From a virus, in IMG/VR virus record IMGVR_UViG_3300007510_000023, positions 1-38,444 of that record: a stretch of DNA of 38,444 nucleotides; one strand, given 5' to 3'. Under the pieces are notes generated by a model that had not been told where the DNA came from, made no database searches, and saw only the letters and a program-made list of their open reading frames with translations. The translations under genes were made by a program, and so were the position numbers. Every line of letters begins with the position of its first letter. Position 1 is the first letter of the stretch. Of this stretch, positions 23,484 through 30,824 are shown in pieces.

Positions 23484-23677
23484 GTTTAGCTTGTCTAGTG
23501 GCCTTGGTGCTAAGTATGGCTGTACATCTGTACTTGCTGCAGCAAGAGGTGTGGCGGATGCGGGGTGTGTTGTCACACCACTATGAGTTGATCCAACATA
23601 TCGAAGCTCGTGGCTGCAAAGTTATAGGAGTAAACCCGAAGCTGAAAGGCAAAATTGCCCCAGGTAAAACATGGTAG
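23471..23677 (+). CDS. Small membrane-anchored early protein (68 aa)
   Basis: An N-terminal signal anchor (RLGLACLVALVLSMAVHLYLL, residues 3-23) is followed by a short charged domain with a Cys (ARGCKVIGV) and a basic C-terminus. Ribosome site AGGAGG at 23457. Palindrome copy 23564-23579 lies in frame and gives GVLSHH. The topology would place the C-terminal part in the periplasm. Membrane-targeted exclusion or lysis accessory functions are possible, without direct evidence. Confidence 0.65.
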   Translation: MRRLGLACLVALVLSMAVHLYLLQQEVWRMRGVLSHHYELIQHIEARGCKVIGVNPKLKGKIAPGKTW

Positions 23678-23693
23678 AACAGGAGGTGCGGAG
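23667..23693 (+). repeat. 27-bp direct repeat carrying a ribosome site, copy 2
   Basis: Identical to 22147-22173. It covers the end of the membrane-anchored protein gene, including its stop, and supplies the Shine-Dalgarno for the GTG start at 23693. Confidence 0.85.
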
Positions 23694-23821
23694 TGACTTA
23701 TTATCGTGATCCAGAGGATAAAGTAACTGAGGAAATTCAGTGTACAGAATGTGGCGGAGTAGTTAAAGTATCATACCTGCCGAATGAATGGGATAGCTGG
23801 CAATGTAGATATATTAAGTGA
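23693..23821 (+). CDS. Mini zinc-ribbon-like protein (42 aa), GTG start
   Basis: MTYYRDPEDKVTEEIQC continues TECGGVVKVSYLPNEW and ends SWQCRYIK. The C-x-x-C knuckle (residues 17-20) and a third Cys near the end (residue 38) suggest a small metal-binding module, though a fourth ligand is not obvious. GTG 23693 is used because AGGAGG lies eight bases upstream within the repeated module. No ATG is available in frame nearby. Assigned low to moderate confidence because of its size. Confidence 0.55.
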   Translation: MTYYRDPEDKVTEEIQCTECGGVVKVSYLPNEWDSWQCRYIK

Positions 23822-23833
23822 AAACGATTATTA

Positions 23834-23850
23834 GTTCGCACTATGCGAAC
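23834..23850. promoter_or_regulatory. TTCGCA-N3-TGCGAA family site, perfect
   Basis: GTTCGCA-CTA-TGCGAAC has perfect 7-bp arms. It ends 12 bases before ATG 23863, right beside the AAGGAGGG ribosome site, so in mRNA the hairpin could affect ribosome access. Confidence 0.65.
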
Positions 23851-23862
23851 GAAGGAGGGAGT

Positions 23863-24069
23863 ATGATCGACATAAAATTAAAGCAGATTTATGAAGATTT
23901 GAAACAAATCGGGCGTTCTAATGTATGCCCAGGATGGGACTGCAACTATTGTAGAAAATTGTTCCCCCGAATTATAGGGCGGGTTCTTTGCCCGTGTCAT
24001 GTTGGATATAGTAGTCACTATCTTATCCGAAAAGTGAAAGAGATTCTTAATCAATTAGAGAAGGAGTAG
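23863..24069 (+). CDS. Cysteine-rich early protein (68 aa)
   Basis: The product MIDIKLKQIYEDLKQIGRSN has five cysteines at residues 22, 27, 30, 43 and 45 (CPGWDCNYC and CPC). This is the spacing of a small zinc- or Fe-S-binding domain between an N-terminal and a C-terminal helix. The strong ribosome site AAGGAGGGA lies before ATG 23863. It is one of several Cys-rich phage proteins here (see 36816 and 37445). No family recognised. Confidence 0.7.
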   Translation: MIDIKLKQIYEDLKQIGRSNVCPGWDCNYCRKLFPRIIGRVLCPCHVGYSSHYLIRKVKEILNQLEKE

Positions 24070-24073
24070 AACT

Positions 24074-24262
24074 ATGACTGTAAAACCAGTACATAAAGAG
24101 TTTGTAACAGCAGAATACAAACAAGCATTGTTCAAACGAAAGAAGTATTCATGTGACCCGCCGCCAGTTTCTACAGGGAAGTGGAACGACCAGGATTGGA
24201 TCAAGTGGATAGATTCACATGGTAGATGGTGGGTAAACTTTCCAGAACCTGCTGAGAAATAA
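24074..24262 (+). CDS. Early protein of unknown function (62 aa)
   Basis: MTVKPVHKEFVTAEYKQA is followed by a basic patch (FKRKKYS), a Pro-rich turn and a Trp-rich C-terminus (WNDQDWIKWIDSHGRWWV). AAGGAG precedes ATG 24074, four bases after the previous stop. The last gene of the small early group, ending just before the strong internal promoter at 24285. No family recognised. Confidence 0.68.
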   Translation: MTVKPVHKEFVTAEYKQALFKRKKYSCDPPPVSTGKWNDQDWIKWIDSHGRWWVNFPEPAEK

Positions 24263-24284
24263 GTAGATTCAGAGCAGAAAAGAC

Positions 24285-24313
24285 TTGACATTTACCTTTA
24301 TATGTGGTATAAT
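24285..24313 (+). promoter_or_regulatory. Consensus sigma-70 promoter for the replication genes
   Basis: TTGACA (24285-24290), 17 bases, TATAAT (24308-24313): full consensus. The start would be near 24320. The flanks on both sides match the left promoter at 20551-20579, while the spacer differs. The leader holds a hairpin, a palindrome copy and a TTCGCA-N3-TGCGAA site before ATG 24464. Confidence 0.85.
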
Positions 24314-24348
24314 ATAGGTAGATAAAGTGGAAAAATACACATCTTATA

Positions 24349-24375
24349 AAAGGTTGAGCAGGCAGATCAACCTTT
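24349..24375. other. Leader hairpin downstream of replication promoter
   Basis: AAAGGTTGA, nine-base loop, TCAACCTTT. A 9-bp stem about 30 bases after the predicted start. No T run, so a terminator is unlikely; it may stabilise or regulate the leader. Confidence 0.5.
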
Positions 24376-24420
24376 CTAAATGATCCTTCGTGGTGTGACA
24401 ACACACCCCGACAATTTAAC

Positions 24421-24433
24421 TCGCATAGTGCGA
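24421..24433. promoter_or_regulatory. TTCGCA-N3-TGCGAA family site before the ParB-like gene
   Basis: TCGCA-TAG-TGCGA, 5-bp arms, 30 bases before ATG 24464 and immediately after palindrome copy 24392-24407. Confidence 0.55.
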
Positions 24434-24463
24434 ACGAACTTTTATTTAAAGGAGTAATTTATT

Positions 24464-25909
24464 ATGAGTACAAATCTTACTATCGGACTCGGACAACTCA
24501 AAGCCAACCCTTATCGTGACCTCAATTTGTTTCCTATTAATGGAATCGTTGTAGATTCTTTGAAGGAATCCATCAAGGATACAGATTTCTGGGATAACCT
24601 TGTAGTACGGTTGGAGAACAATACGCTGTGTGACGGCACACCCATAGCGTCCGCTGCAGAATTGACAGCACTTTTCAATAGTGACCATGACTTTGCCCGG
24701 GAAGTATTTGAGCTTTGCTATGGACACCACAGACTTGCTGCACTTGAAGACTTGGGCTGGGATGATGTTGATCTACCCGTGAAGTGGGTATCCGATGAAA
24801 ACATGTTGAAAATGATGGCGAATGAGAACAAGGATTCTTCCATGAATCAGATCGCCGTTAAACTGGAGACTGTACGTCAAGTAAAAGCGTCTCTGGAAGA
24901 AACTCTTGCAGGCTACAAGAACTTTTCCGCCTACAAGAAAGACAAAGGTGCCTTGTATTCCAATAAGCAGGGATTTGAAAATGCCAGAGAAAACGGTGTA
25001 GGTTTTAAAGCCGTAAAGAAATTTCTCGGTGAAACCTGGAGCGAAACAGATATCCGGTATTCTTTCGCAGTTCTTTCGCACATTGCGAACGGATGTTTTC
25101 TGCAGGAAGATGTCATTGATGTACCTTCCATCGGTTTGCTTGAGAGCATCGGCGGCATTGCGGATTTCATTCTGCATGGAAATGCCAAGAAAGAAATGGT
25201 AGCTCCTGACTGGCCTCAATTCTTTAAAGATGATGCCATTGCGGAGATCGTTGATAGGTGCAAAGTGGATGCCAAAGGGTGGCAGAAAGTGACTGTATCA
25301 CAGTTGCGGAAAGCCAAATCCTTACTCGTTAATGAAGGTATCAACCCTGCATCCTTCCTTAAATCCGGTAACGTCAAGACTGCTTTTGATATAGTGAAAG
25401 CCACTAAAGGTATGGTCTATATTGACGACAAAGACCTGGAATTTAACCTCGCTGCCATCGAAGAACTGCGGGACAAAGAGGGATTCTCTGACTACCATGA
25501 TCTTGAAGAACTGCTGAAACGTGTAATTGAATCTGTAACCAAATCTCTGGATCGCAAAGCCGCAGGCAAAGACGATGAAGATGAGCTGGAACCTGTTGAC
25601 GGTAGCGAACTTGAGAAGACCATCGCAGATGCGGACGATGAGATTGCTGTTCCAAATATGTTTGAGATGGGTGAGATGGATGACGACACTGTTGTACCTG
25701 TCGGCCATATCGTTTCTACCTACGTTCAGACTGTCCAGCATCTTGTTGCTGGTGTCGCTGAACTTGGTGAGAGGTTGGAAGAAGTTGGCGAAGATACGGT
25801 CTTTGATGCGGCAAGCATTAATGCCTTGGCCGCTATCGCTCAACTTACTCTTGCCCGTTCCGGCAAAGAAACCCTGATCGAGGTTTTCAACTCCGTAACT
25901 AACGGCTAA
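24464..25909 (+). CDS. ParB/Srx-fold protein
   Basis: The 481-residue protein has the ParB N-terminal signature: L-KANPYRDLNLFPIN near the start, then ELCYGHHRLAALEDLG (G87-H88-H89-R90), the box II motif G-x-x-R-x-x-A. After it comes ANENKDSSMNQIAVKLETVR, like ParB box III, then a helical region. The ParB fold binds CTP in partition proteins and has nuclease activity in some phage members. No ParA partner is seen, so DNA processing or host interference is more likely than partition. The C-terminal half has an acidic linker (GKDDEDELEPVDGSE). First gene of the replication transcript; ribosome site AAAGGAG. Confidence 0.82.
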   Translation: MSTNLTIGLGQLKANPYRDLNLFPINGIVVDSLKESIKDTDFWDNLVVRLENNTLCDGTPIASAAELTALFNSDHDFAREVFELCYGHHRLAALEDLGWDDVDLPVKWVSDENMLKMMANENKDSSMNQIAVKLETVRQVKASLEETLAGYKNFSAYKKDKGALYSNKQGFENARENGVGFKAVKKFLGETWSETDIRYSFAVLSHIANGCFLQEDVIDVPSIGLLESIGGIADFILHGNAKKEMVAPDWPQFFKDDAIAEIVDRCKVDAKGWQKVTVSQLRKAKSLLVNEGINPASFLKSGNVKTAFDIVKATKGMVYIDDKDLEFNLAAIEELRDKEGFSDYHDLEELLKRVIESVTKSLDRKAAGKDDEDELEPVDGSELEKTIADADDEIAVPNMFEMGEMDDDTVVPVGHIVSTYVQTVQHLVAGVAELGERLEEVGEDTVFDAASINALAAIAQLTLARSGKETLIEVFNSVTNG

Positions 25910-25922
25910 CCCTACCATGTGC

Positions 25923-25940
25923 GGGTGGGACATCCCACCC
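25923..25940. repeat. Perfect palindrome, G-type variant, between ParB-like and nuclease genes
   Basis: GGGTGGGACATCCCACCC, five bases after a CTACCAT copy at 25912. The adjacent gene starts 25 bases downstream. Confidence 0.75.
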
Positions 25941-25964
25941 TGCCATCAACTAAGGAGAAGTCGT

Positions 25965-27146
25965 ATGATTACAGAACTACAACTGCAAAAACATTTCGAG
26001 GACACCGGACATAACTTGTTCGGCCCAAGCTCCTTGCCCAGCATAGCTCTATGCCCCGCCAAAGCAGGCGAAACATTAGCTGCACCCAAAGACACGCCCT
26101 CTAAGTGGGCTATCGAAGGTACGGCTCTTCATTTTATTATGGAGCAAGTCTGCAATCCTGATTTAGATACCGAAGAAATTCTAAAGGACGTATCCGAAGA
26201 ACGTCTACCACTAGTTCTGGATAATCTTGAGTTTATAGATGAGAAGATTCTTGCTCATCATAAAGCTCCGAAGATATTTCTGGAGATAGATTCTTCTCTC
26301 GCTGCATATGATGTGCCAGAGGTAGAAGGTACGGCGGATTACGTGGCACACTCTTATGGTAGATTAGATGTTGTCGATTGGAAATTTGGTAGCGGTGTTC
26401 AGGTATATGCTAAGGATAACCTTCAAGCCGCTGCTTATGCGGCGGGATTGCTACCTTCTGATGATATCGAAGAAGTTCATATCTGGATAGCTCAAGCACC
26501 GTTGAATCATTTTGACGAGTGGGTTGTCACACCCCAGTATCTCGAAGAACTTATGGTAGATAAGGTATGGAGTATAGTGCGTAAAGCTCGTGAAGCTAAT
26601 CCTCCTTATAACCCAAGTCTGGAAGCGTGTCGTTTTTGTAATGCACGTTTACCTAATTTAGCTCAGGGATACAAGGGTTGCCAGCCAAGGCAGAAGTACC
26701 TGCAGAAGATTCAGCTTGATATCACAGTAGCTGCAGCCAGTCCGCAGAATATTACTATGGATAGGTATATTGAGTTGCTTGATAAAGCAGATGCTATCGG
26801 ACAGGCTATCAAAGATGTGCGTATGTTTGCAGAGAAAACTATAAAAGATGGGGGCAAGTTCGGAGATTATAAAATGGTATCGGGTAGAGGCAGTAGAAAC
26901 TTTATCGATGCCGTAGAAGCCGAGACATTTTTGAAAAAACATTTAAAGGACAAAGCGTATGCTCCAAGAAAACTATTATCCGTAGCTCAAGCAGAGAAAG
27001 CAGATCGTAGCTTGAAGAAGGATGTATATTTCAAGGAGCTTTGGGAAAAGCGTAGTGGTAAACCGATACTTGTTAAAGGCTCCGATAAACGGAAGGCCTT
27101 ACAGTATGGAGCTGCGTCTGCTTTTCAGAAACATATAACCAATTAA
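25965..27146 (+). CDS. PD-(D/E)XK nuclease of the DUF2800 / Cas4-RecB type
   Basis: The 393-residue protein carries the nuclease core EGTADYV (D125) and VVDWKFG (D138, K140), then NLQAAAYA, the QxxxY helix of RecB-family enzymes. One Cys near the N-terminus (C30) and a C-x-x-C plus a third Cys later (CRFC ... GC, about 224-241) fit a Cas4/AddB-like iron-sulfur site. DUF2800 proteins sit beside the phage SSB (DUF2815), as here, and probably act in recombination. ATG 25965 follows AAGGAG; the longer frame from 25917 passes through the palindrome and has no ribosome site. An in-frame palindrome is at 26519. Confidence 0.85.
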   Translation: MITELQLQKHFEDTGHNLFGPSSLPSIALCPAKAGETLAAPKDTPSKWAIEGTALHFIMEQVCNPDLDTEEILKDVSEERLPLVLDNLEFIDEKILAHHKAPKIFLEIDSSLAAYDVPEVEGTADYVAHSYGRLDVVDWKFGSGVQVYAKDNLQAAAYAAGLLPSDDIEEVHIWIAQAPLNHFDEWVVTPQYLEELMVDKVWSIVRKAREANPPYNPSLEACRFCNARLPNLAQGYKGCQPRQKYLQKIQLDITVAAASPQNITMDRYIELLDKADAIGQAIKDVRMFAEKTIKDGGKFGDYKMVSGRGSRNFIDAVEAETFLKKHLKDKAYAPRKLLSVAQAEKADRSLKKDVYFKELWEKRSGKPILVKGSDKRKALQYGAASAFQKHITN

Positions 27147-27151
27147 CTTAT

Positions 27152-27384
27152 AGCTAACTGGTTGACCGAGTGGCTTCTGTACCCCTGATGAAACCGCCTT
27201 AGTAGGGCACGAAACGGCATTAGTAAGCAGGTTGGAGGACTTGAGCATTACCAACGAGAAGTTGTCTCGGCCAAGCACGATTGTGTAGTATTAGAGGTAT
27301 AGTAGAAGGCGCTTGAATTATCTCACCGCAATAGCGGTAAGCGGAATCTGTAATGGCAGGAGTCACGCGGTCAACCAGTTAGCT
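27152..27384 (+). ncRNA. Putative structured RNA closed by a long terminal helix (233 nt)
   Basis: The 289-base gap between nuclease and SSB has no ORF. Bases 27152-27168 are exactly complementary to 27368-27384 (17 pairs). After a one-base mismatch, 27170-27179 pair with 27357-27366 (10 pairs, two of them G-U). Inside, plausible hairpins are CGAGA/TCTCG (27255-27269), GTTGG/CCAAC (27231-27255) and ACCGC-AATA-GCGGT (27325-27338), plus a possible long-range CGCCTT/AAGGCG pairing (27195-27200 with 27306-27311). It begins five bases after a stop codon and ends before a palindrome copy. No known RNA class is recognised. Strand is assumed from the surrounding operon. Confidence 0.7.
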
Positions 27385-27435
27385 TAACCCAGGTGTGACA
27401 ACACACTGTTAACCACTTAGTAAGGAGAAAACAGT

Positions 27436-28056
27436 ATGTCAGAGAAACAATCACAAACCACATTAGTCAGTTGCCCAGGAACATTCAGTTACATTACTGC
27501 ATGGAAGCCTCGCTTCGATGAGAACAAAGTAGATAAAGAAACGGGTGAACCAATTCCGATCTATTCTACCATGTTCTTGTTTCCAAAAACCGCCAAAAAT
27601 TTCATAAAGAAATTCGAAGCGGCTTGTAAGGCGGCGTTTCTGCTTGGTGTTAAACGTGGAATGTTCAATGCCAAGTCCTATCCCTCCCTCAAGAAACCTC
27701 TGCGGGATGGTGACAAAGAACTTAAAGTCGGTAAGAAAGAAGGTGACATCTACAAAGGAGTCCTTTTCTTTAACGCTACTACTACCCAAACACGGCCTGA
27801 TATTATGAAAGCTGTTGATGGTGAAGTAGTACCTATCGAGGACGAGTCTGAGTTTTATAGTGGCTGTCATGGTCGGCTCTTGCTTAACGTGTATCCTTAT
27901 AATACCAAGGGTAATCGTGGGATTGCAGCCGGACTTAATGGTTTCCTGAAACTCAAAGACGGTGCTCGCCTTGACGGTAGGCCGGATGCGGGTAGTGCTT
28001 TCTCTAAGTTTGCTGATGAAGGCGAACTAACTGAGGAAACTGGCGACTTTATGTAA
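27436..28056 (+). CDS. Single-stranded DNA-binding protein, DUF2815 / Enc34 type
   Basis: The 206-residue protein has the DUF2815 pattern: PGTFSYITAWKP at the start, PIYSTMFLFPK, YPSLKKPLRDGD, FFNATTTQTRPDIM and YPYNTKGNRGIAAGLNGFLKL. An acidic C-terminal tail (EGELTEETGDFM) is typical of phage SSBs that recruit the replication machinery. These proteins coat single-stranded DNA during replication and recombination. ATG 27436 is preceded by AAGGAG. The gene lies directly after the putative RNA and before membrane and polymerase genes. Confidence 0.87.
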   Translation: MSEKQSQTTLVSCPGTFSYITAWKPRFDENKVDKETGEPIPIYSTMFLFPKTAKNFIKKFEAACKAAFLLGVKRGMFNAKSYPSLKKPLRDGDKELKVGKKEGDIYKGVLFFNATTTQTRPDIMKAVDGEVVPIEDESEFYSGCHGRLLLNVYPYNTKGNRGIAAGLNGFLKLKDGARLDGRPDAGSAFSKFADEGELTEETGDFM

Positions 28057-28064
28057 ACCTATGT

Positions 28065-28090
28065 AGCGGGGTGTGTTATCACACTCCGCT
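28065..28090. terminator. 26-base hairpin after the SSB gene
   Basis: AGCGGGGTGTG pairs with CACACTCCGCT with one G-U pair, centre TTAT. This extended palindrome-family copy starts nine bases after the SSB stop and ends 20 bases before the next ATG. It may limit transcript run-on or protect the SSB message; there is no T run. Confidence 0.5.
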
Positions 28091-28109
28091 ATAACTATTG
28101 GAGGACAGT

Positions 28110-28304
28110 ATGGCTAAACAAGTATCGTCTAGTGGAGGGATAGGTTTTATAGGGTTATTAACTATAGTTTTTATTGTGCTAAAACTTACTAAAACTATAG
28201 ACTGGGGGTGGGGGTGGGTACTAGCCCCTATATGGGTGATGGCCTTAATTATTATAATTATAATTAGTATCGTTGGTTTAATAATACTACTTAAAAAGGA
28301 ATAG
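28110..28304 (+). CDS. Two-helix membrane protein, Fragile-X-F-type phage protein
   Basis: The 64-residue product MAKQVSSSGGIGFIGLLTIV has two transmembrane segments (residues 10-27 and 37-60) separated by TKTIDWGWGW. This GGIGFxGLLTIVFIVLKL ... W-x-W-VLAPIW pattern is the widespread small phage protein annotated as transmembrane Fragile-X-F, of unknown function. A holin-like role is possible but not shown. ATG 28110 has GGAGG nine bases upstream. Confidence 0.75.
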   Translation: MAKQVSSSGGIGFIGLLTIVFIVLKLTKTIDWGWGWVLAPIWVMALIIIIIISIVGLIILLKKE

Positions 28305-28306
28305 AT

Positions 28307-28513
28307 ATGGCAAAGGTAGTGGAAATAGAAGTTCGGGTAGGTGCGACTAAACAGTTGCCCAATTATGAAAGTGCAAGACTTGATTATGGTGCGCGGGTGG
28401 TTCTTGAAGAAGGGGAGAAAGGGCCGGAAGCGTTAGAAAAACTACGCAATAGTTTAACTGCATTGCTTCGGATAGATATTAATAAGGTAATTAAAAAGGA
28501 AAAAAGAAAATGA
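28307..28513 (+). CDS. Small phage protein (68 aa)
   Basis: MAKVVEIEVRVGATKQLPN continues YESARLDYGARVVLEEGEK, then a helix and a Lys-rich end (NKVIKKEKRK). The V-G-x-T-x-x-L-x-x-Y-E-S-x-R pattern occurs in many phage replication clusters close to SSB genes; its function is not known to me. It starts two bases after the previous stop, with an AAAGGA ribosome site, and overlaps the next start (ATGA). Confidence 0.72.
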   Translation: MAKVVEIEVRVGATKQLPNYESARLDYGARVVLEEGEKGPEALEKLRNSLTALLRIDINKVIKKEKRK

Positions 28514-28920
28514 AAGAAAAAACTTATATTCTTACAAGAGAAAATGGAACTCGTAGTAGAATTACAGTGCCAGCAGATTGGAAAGTAACATTTGGGCCAG
28601 CAGCTAAAGGTAATTATAATTCTCCTAAAGCGCATTTAAAAATGCCGTTGGCCCTTAGATTCTATGAATCAGATACCAAACAAAGAGCTATTTTTACAGA
28701 TGTAGTTAGTTTTCGTGATGCTTCTATTATAATTGAAGATGAAATAAGTAAGACAAAAGAAAAATCTGGTTATATGGAGTGTGATGGAAAGAGAAAGCGT
28801 ACTACTTTTCATGCTACAGTTAAAGAGTGGGTAAATCCAGATGAAGTAGAAAAGCCTACCGCACTTCCAGAAGTACCAAGTGACGAGAATATGTTTGATC
28901 TAGAGGAGTCGCCGGTCTAA
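28510..28920 (+). CDS. Replication-cluster protein of unknown function (136 aa)
   Basis: The product has a strand-rich first half (YILTRENGTRSRITVPADWKVTFGP), a central region with basic residues and an acidic C-terminus (PSDENMFDLEESPV) like those of SSB proteins that bind replication partners. It overlaps the gene before by four bases and its stop overlaps the polymerase start (TAATG), so translation is coupled with the polymerase. Polymerase accessory factor is an attractive but unproved guess. Confidence 0.7.
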   Translation: MKEKTYILTRENGTRSRITVPADWKVTFGPAAKGNYNSPKAHLKMPLALRFYESDTKQRAIFTDVVSFRDASIIIEDEISKTKEKSGYMECDGKRKRTTFHATVKEWVNPDEVEKPTALPEVPSDENMFDLEESPV

Positions 28921-30824
28921 TGATCCCCGTCGTACACGATTACGAAACAAGGTCGGGGTGTGACATCACACAGCATGGAAAGATGCGGCACTTGCATGAT
29001 AAGGATGCTGATATAGTATATCTATCCTATAAGATAGGTGCTGCAAAGACTAAGCTGTGGCAACCTGGGCTACCAGTTCCAGAATGTTTTGCTAAGCCGG
29101 AGGGCTACCATTTCTATGCGTTCAATGCTCAGTTTGATTGGGCGGTAACGAATATACTTGGTACTCGATACGGTTTCGGCAAACAGATTTTGTCACAGAT
29201 TACAGATGTTATGGCATTATGCGGGCGTTACTCTTACCCTCAAGCATTGGGTAGGGCTGCGCCCGCTTTGCGTTTACCCCTCGGAAAAGATATTAGAGGT
29301 AAGGCATTGATGCGTAAGATTTGTGTGCCGAAAGATCAAGTCACTGCTACGAAAAGAGAAATGGTAGAGTTTGCACAGTATTGTATCAGAGATACTGATG
29401 TATTATATATGATGCTTCATGCTCTACCATCAAGTGAGTTATCATCAAGCGAACGTGCAGTATGGGAGCAAACTGTTCGTATGAATATGCGGGGCTTACC
29501 GATAGATACTGCGGCAGTTACTCGTATCTCGGAAGTCATTGATTACTATCTCAAGACCCGCAGCAAAGTTATGCCTACCCTTACTGACGGTGCAGTCAAC
29601 ACACCTGGTCAGATACAGGCAATCATAAAATTCTGCAGTACTCACGGTGTGCCGCTTGATAATTTACAAAAAGCTACAGTGGCGGAAGTCTTGGAGTGTG
29701 ACGACACACCCCCTAAAGTTCGCAAGGTGTTAAAATTGCGGAAGGAGCTAAGCGGTGCGGCGATCAAGAAATACAAAGCGTTACGGCGAATGGTACATCG
29801 AGGTTATATCTATGACAATCTTCGTTACTGGGGTGCCGGGCCTGGTCGCTTCGCAGGTATGGGGTTTCAAGCTCAGAACCTCCCCAGAGCAAAAGTCAAA
29901 GACCCGAATAGTGCGATTGCTAAGTTTTATGACACTACCATCTTGAAGGAACAACCCTTAGAAGTAGCGAAGGGTTTGATCCGTCCGATGATTCGTGCTC
30001 CCAAAGGCTATGAATTATTAGCGGCAGATTATAGTTCGATAGAACATATACTCCTCATGTGGTGGGCGGGTGAGACGGATGCAGTCGAGCGGTTTCGTAA
30101 TCATATCTGTCCTTATAAAACCTCCGCTGCAACACGACTGGGTAAATCCTATGATGATATAACAGGTCAGGAACGCACCGAAGAAAAGCCAGTTGTTCTT
30201 GGAGCAGGCTATGTTATGGGGCCGGATGCTTTGATAGACTATGCCGCAGGATTTGGAGTATCTCTTAGTCATGCAGATGCTAAATATTCTATCGACAACT
30301 GGCGCAGTCGGAACCCTATGGTAGTAAATTCTTGGAATATTTTGAAATCGTGTACAATAAAAGCAGTACGTTACCCAGGTAGTACGCAAGAGTATAAAGG
30401 AACTACTTTCCGTATGGTTAAAGATCGTAGCGGAGTACGGTGGCTACGTATGACTATAAACTCTGGGCGTAGTATCTTTTATTGTAAACCAAAAGTAGAT
30501 CAAGGAAAATATGGGGATGTGATATCACACCTCGGTCTTAACACTAAGACTAAGCAATGGACAAAGCTGTGGTTCCCGCCTAATCGTATTATAGAAAATA
30601 TAATTCAAGGGCTGGGTCGTGATGTAATGAATTACGGCATTACTCAACTGGAGTATGCAGGCTACAATCCTATCATGTCAGTTCATGATGAGATTATTTG
30701 TATGTTGCCTAAAGGTAAAGGATCGCTGGAGAAAATGATAGAACTAATGTGTCGACGTGAGCCGTGGCTAAAGGATATGCCCTTGTATGCTGATGGCTGG
30801 GTCGGTGAAAGGTACAGGAAATAA
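28920..30824 (+). CDS. DNA polymerase, family A, with 3'-5' exonuclease
   Basis: The 634-residue protein has exonuclease motifs HDYET (D7, E9), AFNAQFDW and YCIRDTD, then polymerase motif A LLAADYSSIEH (D370), motif B-like KPVVLGAGYVMG and motif C MSVHDEI (D590). It is the replicative polymerase of the phage. It belongs to the shorter group found with DUF2815 and DUF2800 genes. Three palindrome copies lie in frame: at 28955 (SGCDIT, directly after the Exo I motif), 29696 and 30516. They do not remove motifs. No host RNA polymerase-independent gene is found beside it. Confidence 0.93.
   Translation: MIPVVHDYETRSGCDITQHGKMRHLHDKDADIVYLSYKIGAAKTKLWQPGLPVPECFAKPEGYHFYAFNAQFDWAVTNILGTRYGFGKQILSQITDVMALCGRYSYPQALGRAAPALRLPLGKDIRGKALMRKICVPKDQVTATKREMVEFAQYCIRDTDVLYMMLHALPSSELSSSERAVWEQTVRMNMRGLPIDTAAVTRISEVIDYYLKTRSKVMPTLTDGAVNTPGQIQAIIKFCSTHGVPLDNLQKATVAEVLECDDTPPKVRKVLKLRKELSGAAIKKYKALRRMVHRGYIYDNLRYWGAGPGRFAGMGFQAQNLPRAKVKDPNSAIAKFYDTTILKEQPLEVAKGLIRPMIRAPKGYELLAADYSSIEHILLMWWAGETDAVERFRNHICPYKTSAATRLGKSYDDITGQERTEEKPVVLGAGYVMGPDALIDYAAGFGVSLSHADAKYSIDNWRSRNPMVVNSWNILKSCTIKAVRYPGSTQEYKGTTFRMVKDRSGVRWLRMTINSGRSIFYCKPKVDQGKYGDVISHLGLNTKTKQWTKLWFPPNRIIENIIQGLGRDVMNYGITQLEYAGYNPIMSVHDEIICMLPKGKGSLEKMIELMCRREPWLKDMPLYADGWVGERYRK

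Noticed and set aside
25322-25933. Long open frame antisense to the ParB-like gene
   Set aside because: The codon pattern of the ParB-like gene leaves its antisense frame open; no ribosome site or promoter supports it.
27161-27180. tRNA D-arm-like sequence (GACCGAGTGGC)
   Set aside because: No anticodon arm, T-arm or acceptor pairing follows at tRNA distances; the segment pairs with 27357-27384 instead.
27185-27215. Hammerhead ribozyme core (CTGATGA followed by GAAAC) inside the putative RNA
   Set aside because: The required stem III partner (GCCGT before the cleavage site) is missing on both sides and stem II would be only three pairs, so the match is probably chance.
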